Shown in pieces: positions 4,648 to 10,378 of a DNA stretch of 10,378 nucleotides; within the stretch, counting starts at the first letter, position 1, and every line of letters begins with the position of its first letter. Where the stretch lies: positions 1-10,378 of the forward strand of contig DATFXR010000373.1 of the NCBI GenBank assembly GCA_035315685.1, written 5' to 3'. Both the position numbers and the translations under genes were made by a program. This DNA comes from QHWK01 sp035315685 (GTDB lineage Bacteria; Acidobacteriota; Vicinamibacteria; Vicinamibacterales; CAVVIG01). Under the pieces are notes generated by a model. That model saw nothing but the letters and a program-made list of their open reading frames with translations. It was not told the DNA's origin and ran no database searches.

Positions 4648-7346
4648 CGGCCGCGTCGCCGTCCGATCCGCACGCGGCCCTCCGGGACGACGTCCGCCTG
4701 CTCGGGACGCTGCTTGGCGACACGTTGCGTGCGCGCGCCGGCGACGACCTGTTCCGGCAGATCGAGCGCGTGCGCGCGCTCGCGAAATCGGCGCACGAGG
4801 GCGACCGCAGCGGCTTCGATCGGCTCGCCAATCTGCTCCGCGAGCTGCCGCTCGGCGCTGCGGTTCCGATCGCACGGGCGTTCTCCCACTTTCTCGCGCT
4901 CGCGAACATCGCCGAGCAGCATCATCGCGTCCGCCGCCGCCGCGAGTACGCCCGCGCCGGGCGGACGCCGCAGCCGGGATCGTGCGAGGAGGCGTTTCCG
5001 CGGCTGCTCGCGGCCGGCGTCACGTCCCGCGCGCTGACCGCCGCCGTCGGCGCGCTGCGGATCGAGCTGGTGCTCACGGCTCATCCCACCGAGATCGCGC
5101 GCCGCACCGTCCTGCAGGCGCAGCACCGCATCGCCGACACGCTCGCGCTGCGCGATCGCACCGATCTGACCGCCGTCGAGCAGGAGGACGCGATCGATAC
5201 GCTGCGGCGCGAGATCGCGATCCTCTGGGAGACCGAAGAAGGTCGTGACCGACCTGTCTCGCCGCTCGATGAAGTGCGCGCCGGACTCGTCGTCTTCGAG
5301 CAGACGCTCTGGGATGCCGTGCCGCGCTATCTGCGGGCACTCGATCGCGCGCTCCACGCTGCGACCGGCGACTCGCTTCCGCTCGACGCGACGCCGATCC
5401 GGTTCGGCTCCTGGATCGGTGGCGATCGCGACGGCAATCCGAACGTGACGCCGGACGTGACGCGTCAGGCAACCTGGCTGGCTCGATGGATGGCCGCAGA
5501 TCTGTACGCGCGAGAGATCAAGGCGCTGCGCGTCGAGCTGTCGCTCACCGACGCGAGCGACGAGCTGCGGGCGCGAGTGCCGCGTGCGCCCGAGCCCTAC
5601 CGCGCGCTCTTGCGCGAGCTCGTGCTGCGGCTCGCGGCGACGCTGCACTGGGCCCGTGCGCAATTGGACGGACCGCACGATCGACCCGTTGGATTCGATC
5701 CGGCTCCTTACCTTGACGTCGCCGACTTCCTGGAGCCGCTCGATCTGTGTTACCGCTCACTCGTCGGCACCGGCAACCGCCTCATCGCCGACGGCCGTCT
5801 CACCGACATCCTGCGCCGGGTCGCGGTGTTCGGTCTCACGCTCGCGCCGCTCGACCTCCGCCAGGAGTCGAGTCGGCACGCGCAGGCCATCGCCTGGGTC
5901 GCGGCGGTCCGACGGTTGGGCGCATACGCCGACGCCGACGAACCGTCACGCGTCGCGCTGCTGACCTCGTTGCTCGAGCACGCGCCGTCTCCGATTGCAG
6001 ACGAGGAGCTCGCGAACGCGCCGGATTCCGTGCGGGATGTCTTCGATACCGTTCGAATGGCGGCTGCCCTCCATCCGGATTCGCTTGGCGCCTACGTGGT
6101 CACCATGACGCACCAGGCGTCGGATGTGCTCGCGGTCGAACTGCTGCAGCGGCTGGCCGGGAATCGACGGCCGCAGCGCGTCGTACCGCTCCTCGAAACC
6201 GCCGACGATCTGCGGCGCGCCGGCCTCGTGCTCGACGACCTGCTGGCGATTCCGTGGTATCGGCAGCGGGTTCGCGACCACGGCGAGACACGCGGTGGAC
6301 CCGGCAGCCGCCTCGAGGTCATGGTCGGCTACTCTGACTCGGCAAAAGATGCGGGCCGATTCGCCGCGGCGTGGGCGCTGTATCGCGCGCAGGAAGAGAT
6401 CGTCGCGCGCTGCCACGCGCACGGTGTCGCGGTGACGCTGTTTCACGGACGCGGCGGCAGCATTGGCCGCGGCGGCGGCCCGACCTATCTCGCGATCCAG
6501 TCGCAGCCACCCGGATCGGTTGACGGGACCCTGCGCGTCACCGAGCAGGGCGAGATGATCCAGGCAAAGTTCGGTCTGGTGGACATTGCGGTTCGCACGC
6601 TCGAGGTCTACACGACTGCGACGCTCGAGGCAGTGCTGACGCCAGCTGCCGATCCCGATCCGTCATGGCGCGGGGCAATGGATCGGCTGTTCGACGAGGC
6701 GCGGACCGCGTATCGCGCGGTCGTGCACGAGAATCCGCGGTTCGTCGACTACTTCCGGACCGCAACACCGGAACCCGAGCTGCGCACCATCAGCATCGGC
6801 AGCCGTCCGGCGCGCCGCGCCGTCGGCGGCGGCGTCGAGAGCCTGCGCGCGATCCCGTGGCAGTTCGCGTGGACGCAGACGCGACTCTTGCTGGCGTCAT
6901 GGCTCGGCACGGAGGCGGCCCTCGAATCGGCATTCACGCGCGGCGAAGGCGAGTGCCTGCGGACGATGTACGCCCGATGGCCGTTCTTCAGGTCGACCCT
7001 CGACGTGATTGAAATGGTACTGGCCAAGGCAGACGGTCGCATTGCCGGCGAATACGATCGACGGCTGGTGCCGCGCGACCTGACGCCGCTCGGCCACGAT
7101 CTCCGCGCCCGTCTCGCCCGCGCGATCGACGCGGTCCTGCACGTGACCGGCCACCGCGAGCTCGTCGAAACCAATCGCGTCCTGCGCCGCTCGATCGACA
7201 CGCGCAATCCCTACGTCGATCCGATCAACCTCGTGCAGATCGAGCTGCTGAACCGGCTGCGTCAGTCGCCAGAGTCGCAGGAACTGCGCCGCGCGTTCGT
7301 GATCACCGTGAACGGGATCGCGGCGGGCATGCGCAACACTGGATAG
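4644..7346 (+). CDS. ppc: Phosphoenolpyruvate carboxylase
   Basis: The enzyme adds bicarbonate to phosphoenolpyruvate to give oxaloacetate, refilling the TCA cycle. The 900-residue protein is full length. Signature motifs are VLTAHPTEIARRT with catalytic His147, GSWIGGDRDGNPNVT (255-269), the lysine-containing VGYSDSAKDAG (561-571), and the glycine loop FHGRGGSIGRGGGP (600-613). It ends with the canonical GIAAGMRNTG. By correspondence with E. coli, the loop arginine equivalent to Arg587 (here Arg609) and the terminal Asn881 (here Asn899) are present. Both take part in aspartate inhibition, so allosteric control is plausible. The chosen start is GTG 4644 inside the overlap GTGA with the rluB stop. 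The frame continues upstream to 4482, but that part is an out-of-frame reading of rluB. Translation probably depends on rluB, as no ribosome site is seen. It converges with scpB. Confidence 0.96.
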   Translation: MTAASPSDPHAALRDDVRLLGTLLGDTLRARAGDDLFRQIERVRALAKSAHEGDRSGFDRLANLLRELPLGAAVPIARAFSHFLALANIAEQHHRVRRRREYARAGRTPQPGSCEEAFPRLLAAGVTSRALTAAVGALRIELVLTAHPTEIARRTVLQAQHRIADTLALRDRTDLTAVEQEDAIDTLRREIAILWETEEGRDRPVSPLDEVRAGLVVFEQTLWDAVPRYLRALDRALHAATGDSLPLDATPIRFGSWIGGDRDGNPNVTPDVTRQATWLARWMAADLYAREIKALRVELSLTDASDELRARVPRAPEPYRALLRELVLRLAATLHWARAQLDGPHDRPVGFDPAPYLDVADFLEPLDLCYRSLVGTGNRLIADGRLTDILRRVAVFGLTLAPLDLRQESSRHAQAIAWVAAVRRLGAYADADEPSRVALLTSLLEHAPSPIADEELANAPDSVRDVFDTVRMAAALHPDSLGAYVVTMTHQASDVLAVELLQRLAGNRRPQRVVPLLETADDLRRAGLVLDDLLAIPWYRQRVRDHGETRGGPGSRLEVMVGYSDSAKDAGRFAAAWALYRAQEEIVARCHAHGVAVTLFHGRGGSIGRGGGPTYLAIQSQPPGSVDGTLRVTEQGEMIQAKFGLVDIAVRTLEVYTTATLEAVLTPAADPDPSWRGAMDRLFDEARTAYRAVVHENPRFVDYFRTATPEPELRTISIGSRPARRAVGGGVESLRAIPWQFAWTQTRLLLASWLGTEAALESAFTRGEGECLRTMYARWPFFRSTLDVIEMVLAKADGRIAGEYDRRLVPRDLTPLGHDLRARLARAIDAVLHVTGHRELVETNRVLRRSIDTRNPYVDPINLVQIELLNRLRQSPESQELRRAFVITVNGIAAGMRNTG

Positions 7347-7347
7347 A

Positions 7348-7505
7348 GACAAGGGCACAAAGGGCAACAAAGGACGCTAAGGCGATCACGCTGACTCCGA
7401 ACACGATCGTGATCGAGTCGGTCGGCTGAAGGCTTCGCGCTACGTCGTCCCCGCTCCGTTCGTGTTTCCCCTCTGCGGGCCTTTGTTGTCCTTTGTGCCC
7501 TTGTC
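7348..7505. repeat. Inverted repeat of iterated purine-rich words at the ppc/scpB convergent end
   Basis: The left arm 7348-7374 begins GACAAGGGCACAAAGG and pairs with 7479-7505 at 25 of 27 positions. Each arm is itself made of about three 9-base words of the ACAAAGGGC type. The left arm begins one base after the ppc stop (TAG 7344-7346), and the right arm overlaps the scpB stop (TGA 7506-7504). On each strand the purine-rich words follow directly after the stop codon of that strand's gene. The 104-base interior holds a second perfect 8-bp inverted repeat (7383-7390 with 7408-7415) and a possible coding remnant (7382-7429). Confidence 0.85.
7382..7429 (+). pseudogene. Possible 3' remnant of a decayed gene
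   Basis: The frame A-I-T-L-T-P-N-T-I-V-I-E-S-V-G followed by TGA has G or C at the third position of 14 of its 15 sense codons, as in real genes of this genome. It alternates like a beta-strand protein. There is no start codon or upstream coding body; the left side is the repeat arm. It could be a fragment trapped between the arms or chance in a GC-rich sequence. Confidence 0.2.
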
Positions 7506-8205
7506 AGTGAACAGGATCGGGTTCGGTCAGCGGCAGGTCCTCTTCGCGCGGCGTCTGCTCCACGAGGATCGGCGCTTCGAGGCCGAGCGCCTCCGCCATG
7601 TCCTCCACCTTCGGCAGGTCGGTCAGATCGTTCAACCCGAACCGGATCAGGAATTCTTTTGTCGTCGCGTACAAGAACGGACGGCCGACGACCTGCTTGC
7701 GGCCGACGATCTTGATGAGGTGCCGCTCGAGCAGGGTGTTCAGGACGCCTGACGTGTTGACACCGCGGACATCGGTGATCTCGGCGGCAGTGATCGGCTG
7801 GCGATACGCGATGACGGCGAGCGTCTCGAGCGCCTGCACGGTGAGCTTCTGTGTCGTGCGCTCGTGGAAGAGCCGCCGCACCCACTCGTGCAGATCCGGC
7901 CGGGTGACGATCTGGTAGCCGCCGGCCACCTCGACGAGTTGCAGCCCTCCGGGCCGGTCGTAATCCTGCTTCAACGCAGCAAGCGCCGCCTGCACGTCCT
8001 CTCTGGGCTCGGTCTCGAGCAGCTTGAACATCGCTTTCGCGCTGAGCGGTTCAGGCGACGCGAAGATGAGAGCCTCGAGAATCGCCTTCAGCTCAGCGGT
8101 CGCGCGCGGCGGCAGTCCTTCGGGATCGCGCGCCTCCGCGGCCGGCGCGTCCTGATTCTCCTGATCGCGCTGTTCTTCGACCTTGTCGTCCGGCCCGTCC
8201 GTCAT
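7504..8205 (-). CDS. scpB: Segregation and condensation protein B
   Basis: ScpB is a winged-helix kleisin-binding subunit that works with ScpA and SMC in chromosome condensation and segregation. The 233-residue protein starts at ATG 8205, with GGAGG on the minus strand (8221-8217) 11 bases upstream. Residues 1-35 are an acidic, disordered-looking tail. The first winged helix begins at ELKAILEALIFASPEPLS (38-55). The second holds LETLAVIAYRQPITAAEITDVRGVN (126-150) and GRPFLYATTKEFLIRFGL (174-191), the clearest family signature. The C-terminal 40 residues are again acidic. It follows scpA on the same strand after a 137-base purine-rich spacer, unusually long for this pair. Its stop lies inside the repeat that ends ppc on the other strand. 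Confidence 0.95.
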   Translation of the reverse strand: MTDGPDDKVEEQRDQENQDAPAAEARDPEGLPPRATAELKAILEALIFASPEPLSAKAMFKLLETEPREDVQAALAALKQDYDRPGGLQLVEVAGGYQIVTRPDLHEWVRRLFHERTTQKLTVQALETLAVIAYRQPITAAEITDVRGVNTSGVLNTLLERHLIKIVGRKQVVGRPFLYATTKEFLIRFGLNDLTDLPKVEDMAEALGLEAPILVEQTPREEDLPLTEPDPVH

Positions 8206-8342
8206 CTACCTTCGCGCCTCCCAGCCCTTGTACCCTTCAGACCTTCGCGACCTTCCGACTTCCCTACTTTCCGACTTCGACTTCCCGACTTTCGACTTTC
8301 CGGCCTTTCCCGCCATCCTTCCCGCCTTCCAACCTTGCCACG
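8206..8342 (-). repeat. Polypurine tract of iterated words between scpA and scpB
   Basis: On the coding (minus) strand this 137-base spacer is nearly all A and G, built from irregular words of about 6 to 9 bases such as GGAAAGTC, GGGAAGTC and GGAAGGTC. Seen from the + strand, CGACTT recurs at 8256, 8272, 8278, 8286 and 8293. It starts just after the scpA stop codon and ends with the scpB ribosome site. It has only one word orientation, unlike the paired arrays elsewhere in the window. No gene fits in it. Confidence 0.8.
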
Positions 8343-9152
8343 TCACCGGCGGTGGTCCTCCGGGTCTCCAATCGGATGCGGTGCATCGGCCGGCCGCGGA
8401 CGCTTGTAGACGCGGATCGGTCCGAAGCTGCCCGACTGAAACACCCGCACCAGCTTCAACCGGATCATTTCGAGCAGTGCGAGAAACGTGACGATCAGAC
8501 CGCGGCGGTCGTCGATGTCCGCGAACAGCTCGTCGAAGCCGCACGCCTCGGTCTCGGAGAGGCGCGACAGCAGCTGCTCGATCCTGGCTTCTACGGGAAT
8601 CTCCTCCGGTGGCAGCACCACCCGCGGCCGCTGCTTGAAGCGCTGCAGCACCGACTGAAACGCGGTCATCAGGCTGAACAGATCGACCTCGAGCTCCGGC
8701 TCGTAATCGTCCCCGGCGATCGCGGCGACGCGCTCGTCCGGACGCTGCCACTGCGCCGCGCGCAGCTGCTCGCGCTCGTGCAGCAGGCCCGCCGCAGCCT
8801 TGAACTTCTGGTGCTCGAGGAGGCGCCGCACGAGCGCGTCGCGCGGATCCTCCTCCGCCTCCCCTTCGACGCCGGCCGCGGTCTCGGGCCGCGGGAGCAG
8901 CATCTTCGACTTGATGTGAATGAGCGTCGCCGCCATCACGAGGAATTCGCCGGCCACGTCGAGATCGAGCTCCTGCATCAGCGCGATCGCCTCCAGGTAT
9001 TGCGCGGTGATGAGCGCGATCGGAATGTCGTGAATGTCGATCTCGTTCTTCTTGATCAGGTGCAGCAGCAGATCGAGCGGCCCCTCGAAGTTCGACAGCT
9101 TGACCGGAAAGGCCTCGCGCGCCGATTCGAAGTCGAGATGCGCGTCGGTCAT
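8343..9152 (-). CDS. scpA: Segregation and condensation protein A
   Basis: ScpA is the kleisin subunit that bridges SMC heads and binds ScpB. The 269-residue protein has the N-terminal SMC-neck-binding helix region FEGPLDLLLHLIKKNEIDIHDIPIALIT (22-49), then YLEAI and FLVMAATLIHIKSKMLLP (70-87). A variable acidic linker (about 88-105) follows. The C-terminal winged helix ends VTFLALLEMIRLKLVRVFQ and FGPIRVYKRP (221-253). The family length is normal. The start ATG 9152 overlaps the trpS stop by four bases (ATGA, 9152-9149). No ribosome site is seen, so translation is probably coupled to trpS. Its partner scpB follows after a purine-rich spacer. Confidence 0.95.
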   Translation of the reverse strand: MTDAHLDFESAREAFPVKLSNFEGPLDLLLHLIKKNEIDIHDIPIALITAQYLEAIALMQELDLDVAGEFLVMAATLIHIKSKMLLPRPETAAGVEGEAEEDPRDALVRRLLEHQKFKAAAGLLHEREQLRAAQWQRPDERVAAIAGDDYEPELEVDLFSLMTAFQSVLQRFKQRPRVVLPPEEIPVEARIEQLLSRLSETEACGFDELFADIDDRRGLIVTFLALLEMIRLKLVRVFQSGSFGPIRVYKRPRPADAPHPIGDPEDHRR

Positions 9153-10156
9153 TTGTAGGAAATCTTCATCGCGTCGCGGACGCGTTCCATCGTGCCGGCC
9201 GCGACCGTGCGGGCCCGCTTCGATCCCTCGAAGAGGATCTCCTGCAGCCGTTCGGGATGGGCGAGCAGATCGGCGCGCCGCTCACGAATCGGCGCGAGAC
9301 GAGCGTTCAGCGCGTTGGCGAGCTTCGTCTTGACCTCGACGTCGCCGACCCTGCCGGCGCGGTAACGCGCTTTGAGGTCCTCGACCTCGGCAGTGTCGGG
9401 GTTGAAGGCATCGTGATACGTGAAGACAGGATTTCCTTCGACTGTCCCGGGAATATCGGCGCGAACCCGCTTGGGATCGGTGTACATCTGGCGGACCTTC
9501 TTCGTTACCTCCTCGGGCGTGTCCGACAGGTGAATGGTATTGCCGATACTCTTGCTCATCTTCCGGTCGCCGTCGAGACCGGGCAGCCGGCGGGTCGCCT
9601 CGCTCGTCAACAGCGGCTTGGGCTCGACGAGCACGTCGCCGAAGAAGTTGTTGAAGCGGCGGACGGCCTCGCGCGCGAGCTCGAGGTGCGCCACCTGGTC
9701 CTCGCCGACCGGCACATAGCGCGCGTCGTACATCGTCACGTCCGCGGTCTGCAGCACCGGGTAGCCCAGAAATCCGATCGACGACAGGTCCTTGTCCTTG
9801 AGCGTCTCCTGCTGTTCCTTGTAGGTGGGCACGCGTTCCAGCCACGGCACCGGCACGACCATCGACAGCAGCACATACAGCTCGGCGTGCTCCGGCACGA
9901 GCGACTGAACGAAGAACGTGCTCCTCTCCGGATCGAGTCCCGCACCGATCCAGTCGGCGACGTTCTCATAGGTGTACGACGTCAGCTGGCTGGTGTCGGC
10001 GAAGTCACTCGTCAGCGCGTGCCAGTCGGCGACGAAGTAGAAGCAGTCGTAGGTGTCCTGCAGCGGCACCCAGTTGCCGAGCGCGCCGACGAGATGGCCG
10101 AGATGCAGGCGGCCGGTCGGCCGCATGCCCGAAACGACACGCGCTTTGCGATTCAC
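9149..10156 (-). CDS. trpS: Tryptophanyl-tRNA synthetase
   Basis: This class I synthetase charges tRNA-Trp with tryptophan. The 335-residue protein is full length. The HIGH-type motif is PTGRLHLGHLVGAL (13-26), the tryptophan/ATP site segment GEDQVAHLEL is at 151-160, and DRKMSKSIGN is at 197-206. GTG 10156 is the only start that keeps the N-terminal SGMRPTG strand. It overlaps the upstream protease stop by four bases (GTGA). At its other end it overlaps scpA by four bases. Neither junction has a clear ribosome site, pointing to coupled translation of the run protease, trpS, scpA. This order is common in bacteria. Confidence 0.97.
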   Translation of the reverse strand: MNRKARVVSGMRPTGRLHLGHLVGALGNWVPLQDTYDCFYFVADWHALTSDFADTSQLTSYTYENVADWIGAGLDPERSTFFVQSLVPEHAELYVLLSMVVPVPWLERVPTYKEQQETLKDKDLSSIGFLGYPVLQTADVTMYDARYVPVGEDQVAHLELAREAVRRFNNFFGDVLVEPKPLLTSEATRRLPGLDGDRKMSKSIGNTIHLSDTPEEVTKKVRQMYTDPKRVRADIPGTVEGNPVFTYHDAFNPDTAEVEDLKARYRAGRVGDVEVKTKLANALNARLAPIRERRADLLAHPERLQEILFEGSKRARTVAAGTMERVRDAMKISYK

Positions 10157-10378
10157 TTTGTCGGCAACCAGGAGACGATGAACCGGTACGGCGGCACCAC
10201 GATGTGCTCGAAGCCGCCGGTGAGGATCAGCGCATACAGGAGTACGAATCCGTACGGACGCAGTTGATTGAACGACGCCGCGAGCGGCCGCGGCAACAGG
10301 CCGCCGAGCACGTTACCGCCGTCGAGCGGCGGAATCGGAACCATGTTGAACACGGCGAGCAGCACGTTCAGCCGCAGC
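10153..10378 (-). CDS. Site-2 protease family (M50) protein, C-terminal part
   Basis: Only the last 74 full codons are in the window; the gene enters from beyond base 10378. It reads L-R-L-N-V-L-L-A-V-F-N-M-V-P-I-P-P-L-D-G-G near its visible start. This is the conserved NxxPxPPLDGG motif of M50 intramembrane zinc proteases, whose aspartate is a metal ligand. A second hydrophobic segment follows (GFVLLYALILTGGF) and then a short tail ending SWLPTK. The family cleaves membrane proteins within the bilayer; the target here is unknown. The upstream HExxH motif would lie outside the window. The stop TGA (10155-10153) overlaps the GTG start of trpS. It is the first visible gene of the operon. Confidence 0.88.
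   Translation of the reverse strand, partial: LRLNVLLAVFNMVPIPPLDGGNVLGGLLPRPLAASFNQLRPYGFVLLYALILTGGFEHIVVPPYRFIVSWLPTK

Noticed and set aside
4509..5678. Open frame of 389 codons on the minus strand opposite ppc
   Set aside because: Antisense to the well-conserved PEP carboxylase, Arg-rich and without recognisable motifs.
7376..7478. Small RNA or extra gene in the ppc/scpB gap
   Set aside because: No promoter-like sequence or compact terminator is visible; only the nested 8-bp inverted repeat and the 15-codon frame are seen.
9257..10267. Open frame of 336 codons on the + strand opposite trpS
   Set aside because: It mirrors the trpS codons; the trpS motifs are unambiguous and the opposite frame shows no family features.

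Overview
The window is high-GC DNA with dense coding and genes on both strands. It reads as a chromosomal housekeeping region from a soil-type bacterium. Acidobacteriota (Vicinamibacteria-like) is my best guess. This rests on the DUF6335 protein, the palindromic repeats whose translation contains V-R-L-K-A-D, and general protein style. It is a recollection-based inference, not a search result.

Layout: 1-806 (-) is the N-terminal part of ribosomal protein S1 (rpsA), cut by the window edge. 998-1597 (+) is a DUF6335 protein with a histone-H1-like basic tail. 1727-2383 (-) is cytidylate kinase (cmk). 2490-3698 (+) is a membrane-anchored alpha/beta hydrolase. 3898-4647 (+) is an RsuA/RluB-type pseudouridine synthase, overlapping by 4 bases with 4644-7346 (+), a full-length phosphoenolpyruvate carboxylase (ppc). 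7504-8205 (-) is scpB, 8343-9152 (-) scpA, 9149-10156 (-) trpS, and 10153-10378 (-) the C-terminal end of a site-2 (M50) protease. The last three overlap by 4 bases at each junction and look like one translationally coupled operon that continues into scpB.

The set M50 protease, trpS, scpA, scpB, rluB, cmk, rpsA is a familiar bacterial gene neighbourhood. Here the order is kept, but rluB is flipped and travels with ppc and the hydrolase on the opposite strand. The DUF6335 gene sits between cmk and rpsA, also on the opposite strand.

The most unusual feature is what lies between the genes. At least four junctions carry arrays of short iterated words of 7 to 9 bases, a different word at each place. 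They are AATTAAG-like (1611-1734), ATGGGACGG-like (2382-2475), ACAAAGGGC-like (7348-7505) and GGAAAGTC-like (8206-8342). The first three are organised as two arms in inverted orientation. A fifth 9-base tandem lies inside the 5' coding part of rpsA (702-737). A REP-like pair of inverted palindromes with a compensatory base-pair change lies between the hydrolase and rluB (3793-3864). No CRISPR array, tRNA, rRNA, IS element or defence system was found.
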